A stretch of DNA of 64,000 nucleotides from Grammothele lineata (lineage: Eukaryota; Basidiomycota; Agaricomycetes; Polyporales; Polyporaceae). Position numbers and translations under genes: made by a program. The notes under the pieces were generated by a model that was given only the letters and a program-made list of their open reading frames with translations, made no database searches and was not told where the DNA came from. Positions 47,578-58,300 of the stretch are shown piece by piece. How positions within the stretch are numbered: position 1 is the stretch's first letter; each line of letters starts with the position of its first letter. The DNA is taken from positions 186,001-250,000 of the forward strand of contig NDFF03000120.1 in assembly GCA_002150815.3 (NCBI GenBank). Direction: 5' to 3'.

Positions 47578-49248
47578 TACTGTACCATTTCACTCAATTC
47601 AACAGGCCCTCATCAGCAAAATTGCACCGCACGCACGCTTCAGTGCGCGCGAGCTCACGACCCACGCGACCAGGAGTTTCGCATACTAATAAGATGGGTC
47701 GTGCGCTGAACATGATACCCGCGCGCGGTCGCACGCTTGCGGCTCGGTCGTGGGGTCGCGTCGGTCGTGGGCTGGCGTGGGGTCTGCCTGCTGCAACACG
47801 CATAGACCAGGCTCTGTTTGAAAGAATCCGATTTGTTACTTTCATTTCACAGTCACTCTTCAAGTTTAGTAGAGAGTAGACATATTCATTTCATTTGTAC
47901 GCTAATTCACACTATATACATCGATCTAACAAGTATTTTCCGTTCGGGGCACCTGCAAGGGGATACAAATATGCGCGCGGGCACGTGAAGCTCGTGTCAA
48001 CTCACCTATGTGCTTCCTTACGACGCGCGAGCTCGTCCGTTGTTGCGTGAGAGAAAGGCATGAGCATACCTGAAGTACACGGCACGCGCGCGCATTGTCC
48101 TTGGTAGAGAGATTGTTATGGAGGTTCATTTGTGGGGGTGTGAGGCGTGACGAAGAGCAGTGAGATTAGTAGGAATGTGCGCCCCTCACAACAGTGATGA
48201 CGTACCAGGCAATACACCATATAGATGGCGAGTGTGTTAGATAGAAGGCGACATAGGGTGTAGCGAAATGACAGCTCTGAGCGACTGTATGCGCGTCGAG
48301 CGACTGATAAAACTCACCAGGGCACCTGTTACGAGCCTCATACGTCCCTTGATGTGACACAGAGGTGATAGAGAGACGGCAGAGAATAGATGGGACAGCG
48401 AGCTAGGAAGGGGGCGCGCAGGAGCTGGGGAGCAGAGTGTGTTGAAGGTCAGGACAGGGCGACATGTTCGTCGTCTTATCCTCGCCGCCGAGTCGCCGAA
48501 ACAGAAGGCGGCGCGGAGTTTGAACGTCCTGCCAAAAGCAGGCATCGGCAGCCCGATTGGGATGTAGCTCTCGATCTTAGCGGATTAGGCGCCAGGAGCC
48601 CGTCCAACACGCGCCAACAAGCATTCAAGTCTAAAGTAGCCAAACATATCAATAAGAGCATTCGTTTCCTGCTGTAAGCGTACTTACTCATAAACTCAGG
48701 ATAACAGGTATGTTTTGCTCTCTCAGCCCCTCGTCCTGTGGCACGCCGAAAGTCCGATGTTGTGGGCGGTCGCGCGTGACGTCACTGGCAGGCCGCCGCC
48801 GCCCGCTAAGCCGAAGAGAGCTTGAGCTGTCGTGCGCGAGATTGAAACGTCGTGGGCGGCCACACGATCATGCCTCCGTCGCGAGCTGTCGTGGGGTGGT
48901 CGCGCGCGAGCTGGGACGTGTTGTGGGCTGGCGCTCACGCAGGATTTCCTCGCGGGCCGACCCCACGGAAGGCCGCGACCCCTGCAATTTTGCTGATGCT
49001 GTGATGCGTGACACGGAAATTTTGGTTTCGATTTTCGACAGCGGCCCCGGTGAGCCGTGACATGGGGCGGGATTTCGACGGACTGGGGGCAGTTTCGGGC
49101 GCACGTCAGCGCGCCACGCCCCGACGCCCTCAAGCGCTCGTGGGCGAAATTTGACGATCGTAGAGGTGACCTGTGACGAGCGCCCAAATTTCGTGCATCT
49201 GAAGGCCCAGTGACTGTGACAATTCGAATTGAGTGAAATGGTACAGTA
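47578..49248. mobile_element. Possible non-coding repeat bounded by a 23-bp inverted repeat
   Basis: 47578-47600 (TACTGTACCATTTCACTCAA plus TTC) is the exact reverse complement of 49226-49248. Identity does not extend outward and fades inward. Between them there are GC-rich blocks with recurring GCGCGCGAGC-like strings, and no protein-coding gene. 47600-47960 has diverged relatives at about 14617-14720 and 51880-52260. This looks like a non-autonomous element or a nest of solo-LTR-like pieces; no target-site duplication was found. Confidence 0.4.
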
Positions 49249-49894
49249 CATACCACGTAAGCAGGCGCCTAACCATATCAGGTAAGTATGACATCATGTA
49301 GATAGGTGCATGCTCACGTCCTCGCAGTCGTCTCCTTCCCCAGTTCTGCTCCATACATTTACGCCTCAGCTTTCCTGTACCGCACACATTGCAATTATAG
49401 CCTCAAGCTGCCCTTTTGGAAACTACTGTAGACTTTCAACCAATGCAGTGTGGGGTGTGATGGATGACACCCTCAGATGCCCAAAGCAGCACATTGTGGG
49501 GGGGTGTGACACATGACAGGTCGCCCGGTGCAGTGCAGTGCAGAGTCGGCAACCCCACGCTGCACCACAAAAGCAAATTTGAGAGGGTCTGACATGCACC
49601 AAAAGCTTGCATTAGAATGTGAAACACGATTCCACCGCAGGTGGAACAATTTCGGATTTTCTGCGACATTTTTTGCGATTTCTTACTCTTTTTAGCTCTT
49701 GTGACACATTTGTTGTGAGTGGCGGGGGCTGCTGTGATGCATGACAGGTCTCGTCAAAACGGGTGGATGGCCTCCTTGTGACATGTGATGCGCCGCATCA
49801 GTCGAAAGTCTACAGTACGCATTCTAGATGATACTGCTCAAGACCGCCAAAATAGTAAGTTACATCATGGGTTCATATTTCCGTGGTGAAGGCG
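49249..49894. other. Sequence with recurring GTGATG-ATGACA strings
   Basis: Degenerate repeats of GTGATGxATGACA or GTGACAxATGACA occur at about 49456, 49505, 49733 and 49778 (also near 49000). No gene is supported. Confidence 0.35.
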
Positions 49895-50346
49895 CATCAG
49901 GAAAGGCCCATCTGCCTTCCAGTGTCTTTGAGTGGTCTTCACTGGGCAGCGTCAAATGCTTGTCAAGACTGCCCTTGGTCTTGGCTAAGACCAGCTAAGA
50001 CCATAAGTAAAGACTTGAATAAAGACTTTGAAGCACAGAGATTAAATGGCTCATATATTAAGACTTATTATAAAGCTAGGTAAATGCATTAAAAGCTGCA
50101 CAAAGGGGTTAAGGTATTTACAAGATAATTTAGGGTATTTGTAAGACAGCCTTCATTGACTCAAGACATAGACAAGACATATCTATTTTACTGTAAGACA
50201 TATTGCATTACTAAGACACTGTCAAGACACCTTTTTGTGGTCTTAACTGGTCTTAGCCAAGACCAAGGGCAGTTTTAACAAGCATTTGATGCTGCCCAGT
50301 GAAGACCAGTCAAAGACATCGGAAGACAGATGGGCCTTTTCTGATG
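49895..50346. mobile_element. Foldback MITE with about 109-bp terminal inverted repeats
   Basis: Left arm 49895-50003 begins CATCAGGAAAGGCCCATCTG. Right arm 50238-50346, read in reverse, begins CATCAGAAAAGGCCCATCTG. The arms stay alignable for about 109 bp with roughly ten differences. The 234-bp centre is AT-rich and holds many AAGAC/GTCTT strings. It encodes no transposase. The ends share CATCAG and the subterminal TAAGAC repeats with the element at 61301-63039. Target-site duplication is unclear; AT flanks CAG...CTG on both sides. Confidence 0.75.
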
Positions 50347-52459
50347 GCCCAAGTTGCACTTATTCAGTGTCTTGCAGCCCACCGCGCTATATATGATTGT
50401 TTTAGGCTCTCTGTTGGAAATCTGAATGCCACACACAATCTCCTAAGTTTTCTAAGGCAATCTCTTTGTGCTTACACAATTCGGCCTGGCCACGTTGGCT
50501 TACCCTCAATATATAAGACACCATTGTCCTGGCATGAAAAGCTAAAGGTGTGCGGGAGGTGTGCAGCTCCCATTGAGACAATGCAGATAGACTGTTATAT
50601 GAATGCCTTCTGGTGTGGGGTTATGAACTGGATTGCTAGGTAAGTAAATCATTTGTTTTGTTCATAACTTTCCCTACCTTCTGCCGGGACCAATGATCTC
50701 CCGCTGTTGCACTTAGCAGTGTCTGTGCTACTGCAGTCTAATGGTCAGTTGTTTCCTCCTGCTCAGCTTCCTACCTACGAACTGCTTTATCAGGTGCGCC
50801 TTCATATTCAGTTATCTTCCTGCATCCCCCGGCTTGCAACCACTTTCCTTCCGTTCTGCTTCCTGTACCTCCATTTGCTTAGGGGTCTTTTTGCTGCTTT
50901 ATCCATGTATGTTATTGTCGAGATACTCTCCATCCTGGCCATCACCCTCTACTTCTGTGCCCTCCATGGTCAAGCTCATGTTCTGCTCTTTTGTCTGCAT
51001 TGCTTACAGTACCTGTAGACATGTACAGTAAATACATTTCTGTCCACCCGGCTTATATCTAGCCTCAGTATCTGTCGCAATCTTTGCTTGACCTAAGGCA
51101 TTCACGACATTATGGGCGTTTATAGGGGAGGTTGTTATTTTTCAGAGCGACCTCAAAGGCCAAATATACATACCAACATTGATTGGGCACTTAATCTCTG
51201 CGACCCCCTTGGGTGGGTTATGGCTGGTACGAGTCTGAGCGTGCGGCTGCGGCCCCTGCCCCTCAGTTTTCAGGGCAGAAGGTGGATCTCGACCCTCCTG
51301 CTTATTGCAATATGTGTTCTTTATACAGTGCTCAAAATGAGATTTACATAGTGGCAATAGCTTCAACTATGTACTTTGCACATCTTATCTTGCTCAGCCT
51401 TAACAGCTGTCCTCCCATACTCTCCATAGCAGTGCGTGTTAAGCTTGACCAGAAGTGGTGTGTTAAGTGTATCCTTGAGAGATCGCATGGAAGGAAATCT
51501 CACAACTTGAGGGCCAGCTGGGTGTGGCCTGCGAGATCAAATAGTTTTGGTCACACATGGCTTGCATGATGTGCCTAGCTGTAGTGATGCATGCTAAGAG
51601 GGTAGCTTGAAATACTTGGACTTACCTATATAGCTGCATCCTCCCAGCTCTCATGCACGCTGAGGCACCCGGGTTTTGCCTTTGTGAACCTTTATCTTGA
51701 ACGGTCCTCACCTCCACTTTGCACAGTATGAAAATGCCTCATAGACAGGGCATCGTGCAGGACTCAAACTTAGGCGGTCCATCATAGACCCTGCGCATGC
51801 CTAGAACTTCAGTGGTTTACAAGCTGAGGCAGGTCATCGCATGAGCAAACAGGGTCAGACGGCCCAACTGTTATGCTGGAGGGGGATTTTGACACTTGTC
51901 ACGCCTGATAGAGCCCTCATCAACTGTCGCCCTTGCTTGCCGAGGGGCTGCTGAAACTGTCTACTAATAACATGGAACGTGCACTAAGCACAATACTTGT
52001 GGACAGTTACACATTCCGTGGGAATGTTATACCGGGCTGAGTCCAGAGTCATGAGGTGCATGAGGCGGTAGTGTGTTGGGTGTGTGGTGTTTGCCTGCTG
52101 CAGCGCGCATAGGCTGGATTCTGTTGAGTGTTCAAAAACTGTTTTATTACTCAGATTTAATAGTCATTCTCCACACATAGGAGGAGAAAAGGACTAGTGT
52201 TTCATTTGTACACTAATACTTATGTGCTATATATACTGGTTTAACTAATAGTTCTGCTGGCAATGACTCACAGGAAAATGAAGCATAATATTACAGGGTA
52301 TGCCAGTGCACTAGGCTTGCATAAAATCACCTATCCACCTCTTCACCATGCACTCTCTCATCTACTCATATGGGGGAGAGGGGTGTGTTTGAGTATGCAC
52401 AGAGGGCATAGGCTATGCTTAGGAGAGCATGTAGCGAGGTTCATTGACATGGAGCCAGT
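50347..52459. other. AT-rich repeat island
   Basis: Contains a coding-like plus frame at 50347-50643 (HAIYDCFRL... VCGRCAAPIETMQIDCYMNA) without a start or partner exon. Also here is a diverged copy (51880-52260) of the 47600-47960 repeat; shared strings include TGCCTGCTGCA.C.CGCATAG and TTTCATTTGTACxCTAAT. No complete gene. Confidence 0.35.
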
Positions 52460-52825
52460 ATTACAACATTTCTGCTCAGTGTTTTTATTTTTATTTTCTG
52501 TTTCTTAATGAGTGTAACCTCTGTACCATTCAGCCCCCATGGCGATTCAACATTATCATTGTATGTACAACTTGTTGTGACTCATTTTGAGTCATTGTCT
52601 TGTGCCCTAGTCTCTATTGTCTTTACTCTTTCGCACCCGTCTATAGCTATTATCTCTCATGTACTTATATAGCTTGGGTCTTCTTAAGGGTACTCCTCAG
52701 TTTGATCTCCTTTTCTAATTGAGGCCTCTCTCCCCATGAACCATTGTGTTTTGCTCATCCTTTACCACAGTGCTTGACTTCGCCTCTTTAGCATATGTCC
52801 ACTTAGACTCCTTGACTATTGACTT
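52460..52825 (+). mobile_element. Old, C-to-T decayed LTR fragment of the chromovirus family
   Basis: Begins TATTACAACATT (TGTTACAACATT in the young LTR). It follows the young LTR through ATGAGTGTAACCTCTGTACC, GTACTTATATAG, TCCTCAGTTTGATCTCC and CACAGTGCTTGACTTCGCCT. Most differences replace C with T or G with A, often at CpG. The end is lost. Confidence 0.7.
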
Positions 52826-53080
52826 GGTGGAAGAGGGCCATGGCTGGCGAGCACGATTTATGAGGAACAGAGGTCATTTAGCTCATATTCACTTTACTAT
52901 ATACTGCTTATGCAAATTATATAGAATGAGTTAACTATTGTGGTTCCTTTCTGCTCTCTTAAATGCATGACACACTTACTTACACCTCCAAAACTGAACA
53001 TATAAAAGCCACCCCATGTAGTGTTAGTATACATGCTATCAACACTTATGATGTATAGCATGGTGTATTGACTCTCATTA

Positions 53081-53292
53081 TGTTACAACATTCCTACCCG
53101 GTATTTTCTTTTTCCTTTCCTATTCCTCAATGAGCGCAACCTCTGTACCATTTGGTCCCGCGGCGATTCAACATCGCTATTGTATGTACGACTCATCGTG
53201 ACTCACTTAGAGTCAGCGTCTCGCGCCCTTGCCTCTATTGTCTCAGACTCTCTCGCGCTCGTCCATAGTCATTGTTCCCATGTACTTATATA
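53081..53292 (+). mobile_element. 5' half of an LTR, interrupted by the young element
   Basis: 212 bp starting TGTTACAACATT and nearly identical to 53293-53504. It stops within its own TATA box (GTACTTATATA), exactly where the next full LTR begins. The rest of this LTR would be expected beyond the other end of the inserted element, outside the window. Confidence 0.75.
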
Positions 53293-53702
53293 TGTTACAA
53301 CATTCCGACCCGGTATTTTCTTTTCCCTTTCTCGTTTCTCAATGAGCGCAACCTCTGTACCATTCGGTCCCGTGGCGGTTCAACACCGCTATTGTATGTA
53401 CGACTCATCGCGACTCATTCGGAGTCATCGTCTCGCGCCCCCGTCTCCATTGTTCCTCCTTTCTCGCGCAACCCATAGCTATTGTCTCACGTGTACTTAT
53501 ATAGTCTGGGTCTTCCTGAGGACGTTCCTCAGTTTGACCTCCTTTTCCAATCGAGGCCTCTCTCCCCACAGAACCCCCGGGTGTCGCTCGTCCTCTACCA
53601 CAGTGCTCGACTTCGCCTCTTCGGCGTACGTCTACCCAGATCCCTCGACCCCCGACCGCGTGCGCTCGTCGTACAGACGCCCGCGCTGGCCTCGACGTAA
53701 CA
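53293..53702 (+). repeat. 5' LTR of the chromovirus (410 bp)
   Basis: Begins TGTTAC and ends GTAACA, a perfect 6-bp inverted terminus. TATATA lies at 53498-53503. Promoter spacing puts transcription start near 53531, defining U3 as 53293-53530. Confidence 0.8.
53531..53540 (+). promoter_or_regulatory. Predicted transcript 5' end (self-primer)
   Basis: AGTTTGACCT lies 28 nt after the TATA box and is the exact complement of 53705-53714. In Tf1 the first bases of the RNA anneal to the primer site and are cleaved to prime minus-strand DNA. Confidence 0.65.
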
Positions 53703-53704
53703 TT

Positions 53705-53714
53705 AGGTCAAACT
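53705..53714 (+). promoter_or_regulatory. Self-priming primer-binding site
   Basis: AGGTCAAACT starts two bases after the LTR end. There is no tRNA-type TGG start. It pairs over all 10 nt with the predicted RNA 5' end. Confidence 0.65.
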
Positions 53715-54441
53715 CAACTACTCGCCGACTTCCTTAAGTCTAGGCGAACACCGAACACACACAGCCATCCTGGAGTGCACCAGCGAAAGCAGGCACGTCC
53801 ACGACAAGGAAGACGTCGCTGACCGATACCTCCAAGAGGAACCCCGCGAGTGGAAAATCTGCCGCGAACAGCCCTGTCCACATAGACTCAGCTACGACCC
53901 AGAAGACGCAAATCGACACAAAGACTTCGAGAAACCCAGCGAAGCGAACCGACAAAAGATCTACAGGAAACGCGGGTATCCCACAGCATCCGGAGCCAGC
54001 AACGAACCTCCACTAGCAGACCAAAGCGCGGACAGACCTCCCTCAGCATCAGACCTTCGCGACGAACAACGCTTCATTGGACTACGGATCATCACCTGGT
54101 CAGACACCCTTGGCTGGGTCTATACCACAGGCAAGGACGGAGTCGTACTAGATCGTGTCCAACGAGTACGAAGGAGCGCATGGGACTCCGGAACACCTGA
54201 GAACCCCAGACGTGTACCAGAACCCCTAATCCCCACTTCAGCACCTCGTACTAAACCCTCGTCTCGTCTTCCAACCCCAGTACCACGACAGCCCACACCA
54301 GGGCCTTCAAACACTAAACCCACTCCACAACCATCGGCACCAGGATCCCCAATCCTCGCTCCCCAACCCATCCTTCCTGCAAGAACTCCGCCCCCGCCTC
54401 CCTCACCAAGCCCACCACCTTCACCGACCCTCATCACCACT
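53707..54441 (+). other. ATG-free open frame joined in frame to gag (245 codons)
   Basis: From just after a TAG at 53704-53706 to the gag ATG the frame has no stop and no ATG. It reads like protein: TAILECTSESRHVHDKEDVA, DRYLQEEPREWKICREQPCP, FIGLRIITWSDTLGWVYTTG, then a Pro/Ser/Thr-rich linker. The whole leader has only one ATG (54180, a six-codon upstream frame). Gag may start at a non-AUG codon such as CTG, or the frame is a remnant of a longer gag. Confidence 0.6.
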
Positions 54442-55398
54442 ATGTCGAACACTCCAAAGGTCTCTGAACGGAAGATCCGTCCTCCGCCGGACTTCAACGG
54501 AAACTGCGAAGAGGCAGACAACTTCCTCAACTCGTGCAGAGTGTACCTGCGCCTCAACGCGCAATCCTACTCGACGGACGAAGAAAAGATCATCTTCATC
54601 CTGTCGTACATGATAGGAGGATCGGCTGGACCATGGAAGGACGCGTTCACGACCAAGGCTTTCTCCATCAACCCGACGACGTCCCAGGAACACGGTTTTG
54701 GCACGCTTACCGACTTCATCAAGGAGTTTAACAAGTCCTTTGAGCCATTGAACCCGGTCGACAACGCCATTGCTAAGATGAAAGCACTGAAACAAACCGG
54801 CACAGCCGACGACTATGTCGCTGAGTTCCTTCCGCTAGCGGTCAGGTCAGGCATCGGATCTGTAGCAGTCCTCTCGGACTACTTCCTCACCGGACTCAAG
54901 AAGGGACTAGTCAACAACATCATGACGGTCGAGAAACTCCCCACGACTATGGACGGCTACTACACCCTTGCATCCCGATTAGACCTGCAATGGCGCAAAG
55001 GACAGGAACTCACCAAAGGATCGTCGGAGAAGAAGTCGTCAGACTCGAAGGGATCGACAACCTCCACCCAGGGCAAGTCTTCCAATGCCATCAGGCTGAG
55101 AAAGCTCACGGACGAAGAACGAACCCGGTACAAGAAAGAGGGACGCTGCTTTAGATGTCGCGAACTCGGACATGGACAATGGGACTGTCCCCAAAGGAAC
55201 ACCAACACCGTGAGTCCCAACCAAGGGACGGCGAACACTCCTGCCTACCGCAAGATCAGAATTGCGGCCTCGGAACCCAACAACCCCGCTCCAGTGGAAC
55301 CAGAGGCTCCAGTCTCTCGCGTGCGAGCCCTATTCCGCACGTTCACACCCGCGGAGAGAGAGGAGGTCGTAAACATCGCAGAGGCGGAGGGTTTTTGA
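54442..55398 (+). CDS. gag: Gag (capsid and nucleocapsid) of the chromovirus
   Basis: Structural protein of the retrotransposon particle, 318 aa from the ATG. The retrotransposon-gag capsid region is visible as IRPPPDFNGNCEEADNFLNS, KIIFILSYMIGGSAGPWKDA, LTDFIKEFNKSFEPLNPVDN and TADDYVAEFLPLAVRSGIGS. A basic stretch follows and then one CCHC zinc knuckle, CFRCRELGHGQWDC (C-x2-C-x4-H-x4-C), at about residues 236-249. The stop TGA is immediately preceded by the slippery heptamer GGGTTTT. The capsid may extend further upstream through the ATG-free frame. Confidence 0.92.
   Translation: MSNTPKVSERKIRPPPDFNGNCEEADNFLNSCRVYLRLNAQSYSTDEEKIIFILSYMIGGSAGPWKDAFTTKAFSINPTTSQEHGFGTLTDFIKEFNKSFEPLNPVDNAIAKMKALKQTGTADDYVAEFLPLAVRSGIGSVAVLSDYFLTGLKKGLVNNIMTVEKLPTTMDGYYTLASRLDLQWRKGQELTKGSSEKKSSDSKGSTTSTQGKSSNAIRLRKLTDEERTRYKKEGRCFRCRELGHGQWDCPQRNTNTVSPNQGTANTPAYRKIRIAASEPNNPAPVEPEAPVSRVRALFRTFTPAEREEVVNIAEAEGF
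55389..55395 (+). promoter_or_regulatory. -1 ribosomal frameshift site
   Basis: G GGT TTT in the gag frame fits X XXY YYZ and is followed directly by TGA. Slipping back one base gives GGG TTT TTG AAG in the pol frame. A six-base-pair stem (55402-55407 GGCCAT with 55424-55429 ATGGCC) starts six bases downstream, within the usual spacer range, though its 16-nt loop makes it weak. Confidence 0.65.
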
Positions 55399-58300
55399 AG
55401 CGGCCATCTGAATCGACGTTAGCATGGCCCCGTATCACGGTCTCCCCTGTAATACTAGCAAACGTCAGCAATCGATCTATGCGTATTCCAGTCACGATTG
55501 ACCGAACCGTCGAAACCCCTGCCCTTATCGACTCTGGAGCTGGAGGAATGTTCATTGATGAACAGTTCGCTCGAAACAATAACATTGCCCTCACCCCGCT
55601 CATTAACCACATACCGGTATACAACGTCGACGGCACCCAGAACAAGCAAGGAATGATCACACACTACGCTTGGAGAGAACTATCCGTCGCAGGCATAACC
55701 CGACGAACAAGGCTACTCGCAACCTCGCTAGGGAAGGAAGCCATAATCTTAGGGCTTCCCTGGCTTCGGCGAACCAATGCGAAAATCAACTGGCAAACCG
55801 GGAAGGTAGAATTTGAAGGATCTTCTGAAGCGGAGTCACCAAAACCGCGACCACGAGCAACGGTAGAGGATGAACCTGAACCTATCGACCAAACGATTTC
55901 TCATCTGGACCCTTCCCTTGACCATTGCCTAGAAGAAGTCAACGCCTGCGCCGCACAACTCGCCGAACCAGACACAAACGAGCATCACTGCCCTCCACCC
56001 TTTGAAGAACCGATCGACCTTGACCCAGATGACCTCCTCATTGCTTATGTACGAGGAGAACCAGTCATCGGAATATTCTCGAATAAAGAGGAACCACTCA
56101 CTGAAGAACACCTCGACGAAGGAGAAGGCAGCCCGCACATCAGACATGTAACGCACTGGAAACACTCAGCAGCCTTCTCCTACGCACAAGGCCGATGGAT
56201 ACGTGCAAAGGTCAACCCGGCAATGGAAATGGCACAAAGGCAACACGCCCAGGAAAGCCCTAAGACCACCGAGGAGCTTATCCCATCGGAGTACCAGGAT
56301 TACAAGGACGTCTTCGAAAAGAAAGCATCCGAACGATTCCCCATCTCCCGCGACTACGACCACACTATCAATCTGAAACCAGACTTTGTTCCCCGAAATT
56401 GCAAGGTCTACTCTCTGTCGCCAAAGGAAACTGAGCTTATGAACGAGTTCATCGACGAAAACCTTCGCAAAGGATACATCCGCCCCTCGCAATCCCCCAT
56501 GGCATCGCCATTCTTCTTCACTGGGAAGAAGGATGGTTCCCTGCGACCGTGTCAGGATTATCGCTACCTGAACGAAGGAACGATCAAGAACTCGTACCCC
56601 ATCCCGCTCGTCCAGAACCTCATGGATAAGCTCAAAGGCACCACGGTCTTCTCTAAACTGGACTTGCGCTCTGGATACAACAATGTTCAGATGAAAGATG
56701 GAGACCAGTGGAAAGCAGCATTCAAATGCGAACGAGGACTCTTTGAACCAACGGTCATGTTTTTTGGACTCTGCAACTCGCCGGCCACCTTCCAAGCCCT
56801 CATGGACGACCTTTTCAGCGACATGATAGAGGAAGGATGGCTTGTCATCTACATGGACGACATGCTGCTATTCTCTAAAGACAGAAAAACGCACAAGGAA
56901 CGAATGCAAAGGGTACTCCAGCGGCTGCGAGAGAACGACCTCTACCTCAAACCGGAGAAGTGTCTCTTTGACGTAGAAGAAGTGGAATTCCTCGGACTCA
57001 TCGTGAAACCCGACACCCTGGCCATGGACCCCGTAAAGCTCAAAGGAATAGAAGACTGGCCAGAACCATCCTCTGTCAAAGGGGTGCGGTCGTTCTTAGG
57101 ATTCGCCAATTTCTACCGGCGATTCATCCCCAACTATTCGGAACTCACACGGCCCCTGCACAAGCTCACCAAGAAGGACAAGCAATGGGAATGGACGTCA
57201 GTGGAACGGGACACGTTCAACAAACTCAAAGCCAGATTCATCTCGTCACCAGTACTCCTTATGCCAGACAAGAACAAACCATTCTCGATCGAATCAGACG
57301 CATCGAAATTCGCCACAGGTGCGATACTCCGACAGGCAGATTCTAATGGGGATATGCACCCGTGCGTGTACCTCTCAAAATCATTCAACTCTGCCGAAAG
57401 GAACTACGAGATCTACGACAGAGAACTGTTAGGAATTGTACGAGCCCTCACGGAATGGCGGCACTACCTGGAAGGAAGCCCCTACCCTGTAGAAGTTCTA
57501 TCGGACCATAAGAACCTCACCTACTTCCGAACCGCGCAGAAGCTCAACCGGCGACAAGCCCGATGGAGCCTTTTCCTGACCCAGTTCGAGCTGCAGTTAA
57601 AGCATGTTCCCGGCACACGCATGGTTCAATCTGACACCCTATCCCGTCTACAACACCTGAATCTGGAGGACAATGACAACGAAGCAGTCGTACTACTCCC
57701 TGACAAGTTGTTCGTAGCGGCAATGGACGTCCCTTTAGCGGAAAGAATCAAGGACATCCACATGCAGGATCAAGTCGTACTCGACGCCCTCGCGGCGGCC
57801 AAAGACAGCACACCACTACCAATGAAATCGACCCTCGCGGACTGGAAGTTCAAAGATGGGCTAGTATTCTTTAGGGACCGGTGCTACGTTCCTCCCGACC
57901 AGGACCTTAAGAGGGAAATCGTGCGACGGTATCACGACCTTCGACCTATGGGACACCCAGGACAGTTCGGAACGTTGGAGCTGTTGAAAAGAGACTATTG
58001 GTGGCCCGGTATGGCAGTGTTCGTACGGAACTACGTTGCAGGCTGTGCAACTTGTCAACAAACCAAGATCAACACTCATCCAACCGTACCCCCACTCATG
58101 CCGATCCCCGCCAAGTCTAATGCATACCCGTTCAAAACCACCTCTGTCGACTTCATCACCGACCTACCACCATCCAACGGTTTTGATGCACTCATGGTCA
58201 TGGCAGACCACGACGCTACGAAGGGGGTAATTCTTGCTCCTTGCACGAAAACCATCGACGTGCTAGGGACAACACACCTCATTCACCAGAACCTGTACAA

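Noticed and set aside
54120..54795. Long antisense open frames under gag
   Set aside because: Shadows of the Pro-rich gag leader and of gag; they have no start context or splice logic.
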